The position numbers and the translations under genes are program-made. This document shows, piece after piece, positions 15,783-22,552 of a DNA stretch of 36,268 bases. Every line of letters starts with the position of its first letter. The first letter of the stretch is position 1. This DNA comes from Anaerolineae bacterium (lineage in GTDB: Bacteria > Chloroflexota > Anaerolineae > Aggregatilineales > Phototrophicaceae): assembly GCA_022842885.1 (NCBI GenBank), contig JALHOR010000050.1:1-36268 (forward strand), read 5' to 3'. The notes beneath the pieces were generated by a model. The model was given only the letters and a program-made list of their open reading frames with translations, was not told where the DNA came from and made no database searches.

Positions 15783-16961
15783 ATGCATATTCGGCTGTTG
15801 ATGTGGCTGTTGGTTATCCTCAGTTTGGCGGCGTGCAACTTGGGCAATGAACCAGAACCCGAAGAAACAATAGCGACCGATATACCGATATCGGTGCCAG
15901 CGGGTAAACCCCAAGTGAGTATTACGTCACCGCAAGAGGGCGATGAATTTGCCGTCAATGAACAAATCCTCATCAGTGTGAATGCCGCTGATAGTGTGGG
16001 GGTCACGGGCATTCAGTTGGTGGCAAATGGGGCTATTGTCAAGCGGGTTTCGTCGGATACTGCGGAAGGTTATAAAAATTATCCGGCTGTGTTGGATTAT
16101 ACGCCGCGTGCGGCGGGTGAAGTGCAGATGCAAGTCATCGCCTTTCGTGGGTCAACCGCCAGTGACCCGGCAGCTTTAACGATTGATGTTGTTTCAGAAA
16201 CATCCAGCGGTTCAGGCACAGGCAATACCGGGAGTGGTAATTCTGGCAGCGGCAATTCCGGTTCAGTGGGTAGTGATGCTGTGCGCCCGACGATACCGAA
16301 TGATGGTGTTTGCCGCGCTTTGACGACGACGAATCTGAATCTTCGCAGCCAGCCGACAACGGGTGCGGGCAACAATGTCGTGACGGTGCTGCCCACCTTT
16401 ACGCTAACGAATGTGATTGGGCGTTTGGGCGATAATTCTTGGTGGCAAGTGCAGTACAGCACTATTTCGGGTTGGGTGAGCGCCCAATTTACGGAATTAT
16501 CGGGTAACTGCCAGAATGTGCCGGTGCAAACGACACCCTTACCCCCCACGCCAACCGCCACGCAGCGCCCAGTCACGGCTACGCCGACGTTGACGCCGAC
16601 GATTACGAATACCCCGCCCGCCGTCAAATCGGATTTGCTGGTGACGAATATTGGTGGCAACCAAACCGTGACTCTTGCTGGCTCGCCCCTTACTTTGACA
16701 TATTCCGTGACCGTGACGAATATCGGTGCTGGTGCCGCTGGGCAATTTACCGTCAAATTGTTCGTGAATAATACTGAACAAGAAGATTGGGTTGTATCGG
16801 GTTTAGACCGGGGGCAAAGTGTCGCCCTGACGACTGACCTCATTTGGTCGGCAGCCGGGAATTATGATATTCGCGTCAATGCCGATACTGCCAGCCAAGT
16901 GGACGAATTAAGTGAAGTCAATAATCGTGGCGATATGACTGTCACGGTATCCGGCAGTTAA
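15783..16961 (+). CDS. Secreted lipoprotein with Ig-like, SH3b and CARDB domains
   Basis: 392 aa from ATG 15783, chosen because GGGAGG stands about 10 bases upstream and because it starts exactly at a lipoprotein signal peptide. The signal has a basic residue, a hydrophobic run and the lipobox LAAC, with Cys18 the predicted lipidated residue. After an acidic spacer come a bacterial Ig-like domain (about 40-135), a Gly/Ser-rich linker, an SH3b domain (about 180-245: NLNLRSQPTTG, WWQVQY, GWVSAQF), a Pro/Thr-rich linker, and a CARDB domain (about 280-392). Such proteins sit outside the membrane and bind wall polymers or other proteins. An upstream extension of 32 codons in the same frame looks non-coding. 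Pro/Thr linkers resemble those of the TIR proteins at 973 and 3370. Confidence 0.85.
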   Translation: MHIRLLMWLLVILSLAACNLGNEPEPEETIATDIPISVPAGKPQVSITSPQEGDEFAVNEQILISVNAADSVGVTGIQLVANGAIVKRVSSDTAEGYKNYPAVLDYTPRAAGEVQMQVIAFRGSTASDPAALTIDVVSETSSGSGTGNTGSGNSGSGNSGSVGSDAVRPTIPNDGVCRALTTTNLNLRSQPTTGAGNNVVTVLPTFTLTNVIGRLGDNSWWQVQYSTISGWVSAQFTELSGNCQNVPVQTTPLPPTPTATQRPVTATPTLTPTITNTPPAVKSDLLVTNIGGNQTVTLAGSPLTLTYSVTVTNIGAGAAGQFTVKLFVNNTEQEDWVVSGLDRGQSVALTTDLIWSAAGNYDIRVNADTASQVDELSEVNNRGDMTVTVSGS

Positions 16962-16987
16962 ACTCAAACCGAGTCACCATAAAACAC

Positions 16988-17013
16988 AAGGCGCGGTTTT
17001 GCTGCGCCTTTTT
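16988..17013 (+). terminator. Intrinsic terminator after the lipoprotein gene
   Basis: AAGGCGC (16988-16994) pairs with GCGCCTT (17004-17010) around a 9-base loop and runs into five T in all (17009-17013). Confidence 0.8.
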
Positions 17014-17039
17014 GCTGCGTCAAAACAGGAGGGGGAACG

Positions 17040-17855
17040 ATGAAAATAGCCTTACTGGCAGATATTCATGGTAATTCGTTGGCGTTGGATGCGGTTTTGG
17101 CAGATATTCAGCGGCGGGGCGGCGTGGATAATTATTGGATTTTGGGTGATTTATGCGCGATTGGCTATGACCCCGCCGGAGTGCTAGAACGCTTAACGGC
17201 ACTACCGAATGCAATTTTTGTGCGCGGCAATGTAGACCGCTTTGTGACAACGGGTGAACGCCCCGACCCTGATATTCAGCAAGCCCGCGCCAATCCTGAT
17301 TCTATTCCGGTATTGGCAGAAGTATCGGGTAGTTTTGGTTGGACGCAAGGTTATTTGGAAGCAACGGGCTGGCTTGATTGGCTGCGAAATTTGCCGCTGG
17401 AACGGCGCATCAAGTTGCCCAATGGCAAGCGCGTTTTATTGGTTCATGCCGCGCCCGGCAAAGATGATGGCTGGGGCTTGAATCCCGCACTCACCGATGA
17501 TGAGTTGGCGCTGGAAATTATCGGCTGTGATGCTGATTTGATTTTTGTGGGGCATTTCCACATGCCGATGAATCGTCACTTCCATGATGTACAAATTGTG
17601 AATCCGGGCTGCGTGAGCAATGCGTTTCCGCCGGATTTGCGGGCTGCTTATGCCATTTTAACGACGGATGCCACGAGTTATCGCGTTGATTTTTATCGCG
17701 TAGAGTATGACCTTGCCGAAGCGATTCTAAAAGCACGCGGGTCTAGCAATCCCGGTGCGGGCTATTTTATTCAATTTTACGAAGGCAAAGTCACGGCGTC
17801 TTGGTTAGCAAAATGGGATGGTGTGACCCATTATCCACTGATTATCAGTTCGTGA
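17040..17855 (+). CDS. Calcineurin-like metallophosphoesterase (YfcE/MJ0936-type)
   Basis: 271 aa; ATG preceded by a strong AGGAGGGGG. Metal-binding motifs are in the usual order: DIHGN (Asp8, His10), GDL (Asp37), RGNVD (Asn64), VHAAPG (His near 138) and GHFHMP (about 171-176). These ligate two metal ions for phosphodiester or phosphomonoester hydrolysis in the cytoplasm. The substrate cannot be told; relatives act on cyclic nucleotides or model phosphodiesters. It lies alone between the lipoprotein terminator and the next gene, both on the same strand. Confidence 0.88.
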   Translation: MKIALLADIHGNSLALDAVLADIQRRGGVDNYWILGDLCAIGYDPAGVLERLTALPNAIFVRGNVDRFVTTGERPDPDIQQARANPDSIPVLAEVSGSFGWTQGYLEATGWLDWLRNLPLERRIKLPNGKRVLLVHAAPGKDDGWGLNPALTDDELALEIIGCDADLIFVGHFHMPMNRHFHDVQIVNPGCVSNAFPPDLRAAYAILTTDATSYRVDFYRVEYDLAEAILKARGSSNPGAGYFIQFYEGKVTASWLAKWDGVTHYPLIISS

Positions 17856-17872
17856 TTCTGAACTAGGTGGAG

Positions 17873-17878
17873 TACAAT
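17873..17878 (+). promoter_or_regulatory. Possible -10 box for the 702-aa signalling protein gene
   Basis: TACAAT, 18 bases after the metallophosphoesterase stop and 40 bases before the ATG at 17918. No clear -35. Confidence 0.35.
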
Positions 17879-17917
17879 TAAGGCATTAGCAAGGTTGACC
17901 GCACATAAGGGGATGGC

Positions 17918-20026
17918 ATGGTGTTCATTGCCACACGAGTCCTAATTCTCACAGCTAATTTGCGCTTTTCCATGCAAATTGCCCAAGCACTGGAAAGACC
18001 GGGGGCGTTCACGGTAGCGACATTCACGTCTATAGAAAATGCGCTGCATTATCTACGCGATAATGCCCGCGATGTGCTGCTGTTGGATACAACGTTGCGT
18101 GGGCTGAATCCGGCAGAATTTGTGACTCAGGTACGGGCGATACAATCGGATATTGCCATCATCGCCATGCCCGAAACCCTCGAAGTGCGCCAACTCGTGA
18201 CCCAGTTGAATTTACAAGGCATTGCCGATTTTAACGACTCGGCGCGGAAATTAGTGCCGTTGCTTAAAGCTGCCCAAAAGCAAATGTATGAGGCACAACC
18301 GGATACCACGCGCTTGCTTGCCCAAGAACCTGAAAAACCCGCAGTTGCAGACATTAAACCAGTAAAGCCGATTGCGCCCGTGCCACCAGCGCCCCCTGCC
18401 AAAGCCATCCAAACGATGCCTGTGGAATTGGTGCTGAACGACGAAGGCGGCGAAACGGTTTTGCAAGTGTCTCAGCCTGCGCCGGAGGTTCAGTTGATTA
18501 AAGATGCCGATACCGCCATGACGATTTTCCAGCGGTTAGCCGCGGAAGAACCGCCCATGCCCGGTTTTGAAGATAGTGCGACGGTGCGTGATTTTATTGT
18601 GGGCGTGGCGCGTCCCGATAATATCAAGCGTATTGCCGCTTCTTTTAATGACGAAGATACATCACCCAGCAGTGCCATCCTAGATGAACCACCGCTATCT
18701 GCTGAAGATTCGCGCCGCATTCCTGCCGGGCTGATTTTGGCGAATACCACCGAAGAAAGCACACCGCTGGATGGCTTCTCGCTGGAAGAATTTTTGCGGC
18801 GCATCCATGACCAAATGCGGGCAACGGGATTAGCAGTGCAACCGCTGCCGTCGTGGGTGGAGGAGAGCGAAAAATATGTCCGTGAACCCGACTTTTTGCC
18901 GGACAATTTGCCGCTGCTAACACCCCCGGAAGCCGCTGAAGATTTAGAATATACACCATCGCCGACGACGCCCTCCATTGCCCACTTTATTGAGCCGGCT
19001 CCCGGTGACTTGGATACAGAACAGCAAGAACCGATTTTGCGTTCACGACCTGTCACTGAGGAAGATGTGGCGGCGATGCGAGCAGAAGAAATTGCCGATA
19101 TTGCAGCAGAATCCGCGCCTGTGCTGCCTATACAACCGACAACGCCTGAGCCAGAGGTGCTAACACCTGTAGCTGTGCCACCGCCTATGCCGCCGCGTTT
19201 GCCAGAAATGCCTGCGCCTATCATTATGCCGGAACCGGGTGTTGAACCGCGTGTGGCGCAAATGGCACTCACGCTCACGCAGATGTCTTTGGAGACGACT
19301 GCCGAAGCCACTTTGCTCATGAAAGATGGCGAAGAAATTGGGCGGTCAGGTGTGCTGCCCGATGATGATATTAACAGCATCATCGCGGCGTTTGGCAGCA
19401 GTTTACAAGCTGCCCCCACGCAAGGACGCATTCGCTTTATCGCGCTGCCGACGACGGGCGCGGAATATATGTTGTATTCGCGGGGTGTGGAAGGCGGTTT
19501 TACGCTTTCGATGATTTTTTCCGGCAATATGCCGCTGCAATCTATCCGGCGGCAGGGCAAGCGCGTTGCTGATTCTTTGCTGGCAGTGCCAGAAATTGCA
19601 GCGCCTATTATCGAAACTTTCCCGGATGTACCAGCCGTTATTGTTCCCGAAATTCCGGTGGATGCCGGGGTCTTAGCGCCGCATACCTATGTCTGGCTAC
19701 TGCAAGACGAGAATGCCAGCTTGGATGACAATACGCGCATGGAATTGGGCAAGCGTCTGACGATTTATTTGCTGCGGCAAGGCTGGAAAGTGCATACGCT
19801 GGATACGGGCGAAGATTATGTCTATCTCTTTGCTGATGTGCCAGAAAGCAAACTCAATCGGGAGCATATCCGCGCGTTGATGCAGCAATCGGCGGAGATT
19901 ATCGTCACAGTTGCGCCGCAGTTTGGCACAAGCGATTTATGGGCAGATGGCTATTTGGTGTTGCTGCCGGGGCGTGACCTGCGTGCCGAAGAAATTCAGG
20001 ATTTCATCCATTTTATGCGGTTGTAA
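17918..20026 (+). CDS. Signalling-type protein: degenerate receiver, Pro-rich middle, roadblock-like part, inactive IS200-transposase-like C-terminus
   Basis: 702 aa. Residues ~5-120 have the receiver (CheY) fold with Asp57 (VLLLDTTLRG) in the phosphoacceptor place. The acidic pocket after strand 1 is lost (ILTANLRF) and the distal Lys motif is missing, so this is probably a pseudo-receiver. Residues ~125-440 are low-complexity, Pro/Glu/Ala-rich, probably disordered. Residues ~445-565 look like a small roadblock/LC7-type alpha/beta domain (weak). Residues 589-702 resemble the Y1 transposase (IS200/TnpA) fold: QGWKVHTLDTGEDYVYLFADVP in the place of DHVHLLV..P, then IRALMQQSAEII and LWADGYLVLLPG. 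Both HUH histidines are tyrosines (YVYL) and no tyrosine stands at the usual YI..Q site. Not nuclease-active if the assignment is right. Standing alone, role unknown. Confidence 0.75.
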   Translation: MVFIATRVLILTANLRFSMQIAQALERPGAFTVATFTSIENALHYLRDNARDVLLLDTTLRGLNPAEFVTQVRAIQSDIAIIAMPETLEVRQLVTQLNLQGIADFNDSARKLVPLLKAAQKQMYEAQPDTTRLLAQEPEKPAVADIKPVKPIAPVPPAPPAKAIQTMPVELVLNDEGGETVLQVSQPAPEVQLIKDADTAMTIFQRLAAEEPPMPGFEDSATVRDFIVGVARPDNIKRIAASFNDEDTSPSSAILDEPPLSAEDSRRIPAGLILANTTEESTPLDGFSLEEFLRRIHDQMRATGLAVQPLPSWVEESEKYVREPDFLPDNLPLLTPPEAAEDLEYTPSPTTPSIAHFIEPAPGDLDTEQQEPILRSRPVTEEDVAAMRAEEIADIAAESAPVLPIQPTTPEPEVLTPVAVPPPMPPRLPEMPAPIIMPEPGVEPRVAQMALTLTQMSLETTAEATLLMKDGEEIGRSGVLPDDDINSIIAAFGSSLQAAPTQGRIRFIALPTTGAEYMLYSRGVEGGFTLSMIFSGNMPLQSIRRQGKRVADSLLAVPEIAAPIIETFPDVPAVIVPEIPVDAGVLAPHTYVWLLQDENASLDDNTRMELGKRLTIYLLRQGWKVHTLDTGEDYVYLFADVPESKLNREHIRALMQQSAEIIVTVAPQFGTSDLWADGYLVLLPGRDLRAEEIQDFIHFMRL

Positions 20027-20040
20027 ATTTCATTACAAAA

Positions 20041-20063
20041 AATTTCACCACAGAGATACAGAG
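20041..20063 (+). repeat. Dispersed CACAGAG-type repeat, copy 2
   Basis: 22 of 23 bases match 639-661 (GAGATACAGAG instead of GAGACACAGAG). It lies 14 bases after the stop of the 702-aa gene and immediately before the start of the orphan ORF at 20066. Confidence 0.7.
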
Positions 20064-20065
20064 AG

Positions 20066-20461
20066 ATGAACTATTTTTATTGTAAATGTGAATGGCTTGC
20101 TAGAAAACCGAAAAATCCCAATGATAGAATAGGTGGTGTTTTATTACATGTAGCAATAAAAGCAATAGATCATAATTGTGATATCACCGTTGCCCCTTAT
20201 AAAACGTGGAGAAAGCAACCCAATGGTTGTGTAATGATTTGTTTTATGTGGCGCATAAACATTATTGATACATTTCGACGCTGTTTATCCGAAATAAGTA
20301 ATATGATTTTGTTGGAGAATTTTCAGCGAATAGAAGAGAGTGAATTTGCAACGGGTGATGGCTGGCATCTATACGACTATGTTTCGAGAGTTGAATCTGT
20401 TCGGTTATTTGAAGTAATTGTGATTGCTAACGAAAGTATTTTGGTTTCAACCACAAAATAA
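20066..20461 (+). CDS. Orphan hypothetical protein in an AT-rich pocket
   Basis: 131 aa, no recognisable family. It is rich in Cys, Trp and aromatic residues near the start (YFYCKCEWLA), then a mixed alpha/beta pattern (VLLHVAIKAIDHNCDITVAP, CVMICFMWRINIIDTFRRCL). No signal peptide or membrane span is clear. The start follows directly on the CACAGAG repeat, whose AGAG bases are the only ribosome-site-like sequence, so the start could be wrong. Base composition is clearly AT-richer than the flanking genes, which hints at foreign origin. It is probably a real but recently acquired gene; it may be an immunity-type or other accessory protein, but nothing proves it. Confidence 0.5.
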   Translation: MNYFYCKCEWLARKPKNPNDRIGGVLLHVAIKAIDHNCDITVAPYKTWRKQPNGCVMICFMWRINIIDTFRRCLSEISNMILLENFQRIEESEFATGDGWHLYDYVSRVESVRLFEVIVIANESILVSTTK

Positions 20462-20628
20462 CTCGATTGTGGATGATAAACAAAAATATAAACGAGGTGC
20501 TAAGAAATTTGCCTTTCAATAAAATCCCCAAAAACCACTCTTTTGATGTTACTCAATTAGAGCGATAATTAATTTTTCACAAAATATGCTCCGCTTTTTT
20601 AACTAACCTCACCGATACGGCTTATAAA

Positions 20629-21855
20629 ATGACCCCTATCCCCCATACTGAAACCCCTTATCGCTGGTATATTCTGGTGCTGGCGGCGTTGACCAATGCT
20701 ATCGGAATCGCCATGCCAACCATGTGTTTGCCTGTGTTATTCGATGAAATTAGCCGCGATTTAAATTTGGATTTGGTGCAGCTTGGCGCGATTTGGGGCA
20801 TTGGGGCGCTGCCGGGCATCCTGACGACGCTCTTAGGCGGGGCGATTGGCGACCGCTTTGGACCCAAACGAGTGCTGATTATGATGTGTTTGCTGGCAGG
20901 ACTCACCGGCGCATCACGCGGGCTGTCCAATGATTTTGTTATGCTGGCAATCACGTCCGTCATGTTTGGGTTTATTGCCCCGATGATTCCGATGAATGGC
21001 ATCAAAACGTGCAGCATTTGGTTTCCGCGCCATGAACTCGGTTTTGCCAATGGGGTCACTTCGATGGGCATGGCATTGGGTTTTATGCTCGGTTCGATGA
21101 TTAGCGCGACGGCGTTATCGCCGCTGTTGGGCGGTTGGCGTAATGTGCTGTTTTTATACGGCGGCTTGGCATTCGTGCTGGCAGTGCCTTGGTATTTCAC
21201 GCGCAATCCCAAAACGATTATTGCTGCTGGCGGACAAGCGTCTATCCAAACGGCGCTGCGGCATGTGGTCAGTCTGCGCCAATTGTGGCTGCTTGGGCTA
21301 ACGATTTTTGGCATTGGCGGCAGCATTCAGGCAGTATTGGGCTATTTGCCGCTGTATTTGCGCGGTGCAGGTTGGCAGCCTGCGACTGCTGATAGTGTGC
21401 TATCGGCGTTTCATTTTGCCAGCATGATTTGTGTCCTGCCCATCGCATTATCGTCGGATCGTTTTGGGTCGCGCAAAAAAATTATCATGGCAACCGCGAT
21501 GATGACAATTCTGGGCTTTGCGCTGTTGTGTGTGGTGCAAGGTGGGGCAATCTGGGTGGCAGTGATTATTGCTGGTTTTGTGCGCGATGGCTTCATGGCG
21601 ATTTTTATCACCATCATCATGGAAACCGAAGGCGTTGGCATTTACGCCGGAACAGCAACCGGGTTCGTGATGGTGTTTTCTGGGTTAGGCACGCTGCTTG
21701 CGCCGCCCTTGGGCAATAGCTTGGCGTATATCGCGCCCACAACGCCGTTTGTTTTCTGGACAATGCTGGCGATAGTCGGACTTTTTGGTTTGATGATGAC
21801 GCAGGAACGCCGTAAGCGAAAAATCGGGGTTATGCCAAGCCAACAAGTGGCGTGA
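20629..21855 (+). CDS. MFS transporter
   Basis: 408 aa with twelve predicted membrane spans in two halves. The loop 2-3 motif is clear (GGAIGDRFGPKRVLI) and a weaker matching segment stands in the second half (SSDRFGSRKKI). It has the general look of the CynX/NimT or nitrate/oxalate-formate antiporter branches, but the substrate cannot be told. There is no strong ribosome site before the ATG. The TGA stop lies inside the 8-bp target duplication of the mobile element that follows, so the insertion did not change the protein. The 167-base gap upstream is AT-rich, with nothing recognisable. Confidence 0.88.
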   Translation: MTPIPHTETPYRWYILVLAALTNAIGIAMPTMCLPVLFDEISRDLNLDLVQLGAIWGIGALPGILTTLLGGAIGDRFGPKRVLIMMCLLAGLTGASRGLSNDFVMLAITSVMFGFIAPMIPMNGIKTCSIWFPRHELGFANGVTSMGMALGFMLGSMISATALSPLLGGWRNVLFLYGGLAFVLAVPWYFTRNPKTIIAAGGQASIQTALRHVVSLRQLWLLGLTIFGIGGSIQAVLGYLPLYLRGAGWQPATADSVLSAFHFASMICVLPIALSSDRFGSRKKIIMATAMMTILGFALLCVVQGGAIWVAVIIAGFVRDGFMAIFITIIMETEGVGIYAGTATGFVMVFSGLGTLLAPPLGNSLAYIAPTTPFVFWTMLAIVGLFGLMMTQERRKRKIGVMPSQQVA

Positions 21856-22476
21856 TTAGGGCGATTGCATGAAAGTGGATGAAATAGGAGAAAATGGTGA
21901 TAAAACCACAATAAAAGGGAATGTCACCATGTATGAGGATGAGGTAAAATTATAGAAAGAGGCTACTTCATGGGACTTCTGTCTCTGGAAACTCAGATTG
22001 TTTATACGACCTCTAAGCAAGGTTCAGGCTTTGTTTGTCGGTTTAATTTATTTCGAGAGTTTAATGATTTACAGGATCCCAAACTGACAAAATTGGGTGT
22101 TCATCGTACCCACCATCTACTTCATCTGTCTGAAGATAACGAGGTATCGCTGCTTGTTTTATGGCGCTATAACTTTCCGACAGAGGATGTCGTAATATTG
22201 TGGCAGCCTGTGCTACAACGTGCCGCAGAAGCGTTTGTTCAAGCAGGGAAGGAACAAAAACCCCCGAATGTGCGTATGGCGCAAATTGGTAGTATGGGAG
22301 ATATTGCGGTTCGTACCGGACTTGATCCACGCGAAGATTCCGGTGAACAAATTAGCCAGCGATTGAAAAGTCTTGGCGCAATGAATTATCAGCCTATTTT
22401 GCAGAGCTAATGGTGACTTGTTGTTGGATTGTTTTGACCGTTCATCTACTTTCATGCAATCGCCCTAATGGCGTGA
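21848..22476. mobile_element. 613-bp non-autonomous element with terminal inverted repeats and 8-bp target duplication
   Basis: The element proper is 21856-22468. The left end (21856-21883, TTAGGGCGATTGC...) and the complement of the right end (22441-22468) match at 27 of 28 bases. The flanks 21848-21855 and 22469-22476 are both TGGCGTGA, a perfect direct repeat expected from insertion; two further matching T make 8-10 bp possible. Inside is one ORF (21970-22410) and no transposase. It is inserted directly after the stop of the MFS gene and 40 bases upstream of the polA -10 box. Mobilisation would need a transposase elsewhere that recognises these ends. The family cannot be named from the ends alone. 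Confidence 0.85.
21970..22410 (+). CDS. Unknown protein carried within the 613-bp mobile element
   Basis: 146 aa; ATG with AAAGAGG about 10 bases upstream, so it is likely translated. Mixed alpha/beta protein with a beta-rich first half (IVYTTSKQGSGFVCRFNLF, VSLLVLWRYNF) and an amphipathic middle helix (LQRAAEAFVQAGKEQ). No signal peptide, membrane span or transposase motif is visible and I do not recognise the family. It fills most of the element, so it is either cargo that benefits host or element, or a host gene picked up between two ends. Its base composition is close to its surroundings. Confidence 0.6.
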   Translation: MGLLSLETQIVYTTSKQGSGFVCRFNLFREFNDLQDPKLTKLGVHRTHHLLHLSEDNEVSLLVLWRYNFPTEDVVILWQPVLQRAAEAFVQAGKEQKPPNVRMAQIGSMGDIAVRTGLDPREDSGEQISQRLKSLGAMNYQPILQS

Positions 22477-22483
22477 TTCCGCA

Positions 22484-22514
22484 TTCGGCAAAATCTTCGC
22501 ACTCATGCTATAAT
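22484..22514 (+). promoter_or_regulatory. polA promoter with extended -10
   Basis: TGCTATAAT (22506-22514) is a consensus -10 with the TGn extension, 38 bases before the ATG. A weak -35 (TTCGGC, 22484-22489) lies at a long 19-base spacing. The region starts just outside the mobile element, which therefore left the core promoter intact. Confidence 0.6.
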
Positions 22515-22552
22515 TCGCCCAAATGTTCGCTCTATACACAGGATGAATCAGC

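Noticed and set aside
16097-16843. Minus-strand frame of 248 codons inside the lipoprotein gene
   Set aside because: Opposite-strand shadow; the plus strand has a lipobox, SH3b and CARDB domains and a strong ribosome site.
18490-19560. Long minus-strand frame of 356 codons inside the 702-aa gene
   Set aside because: Ser/Gly-rich shadow of the Pro/Glu/Ala-rich linker on the other strand; no ribosome site or known domain.
20658-21326. Minus-strand frame of 222 codons inside the MFS gene
   Set aside because: Shadow of the transporter, which has clear MFS motifs.
20066-22410. Toxin-antitoxin pair formed by the small unknown ORFs at 20066 and 21970
   Set aside because: They are separated by a transporter, one is inside a mobile element, and neither shows a known toxin or antitoxin motif.
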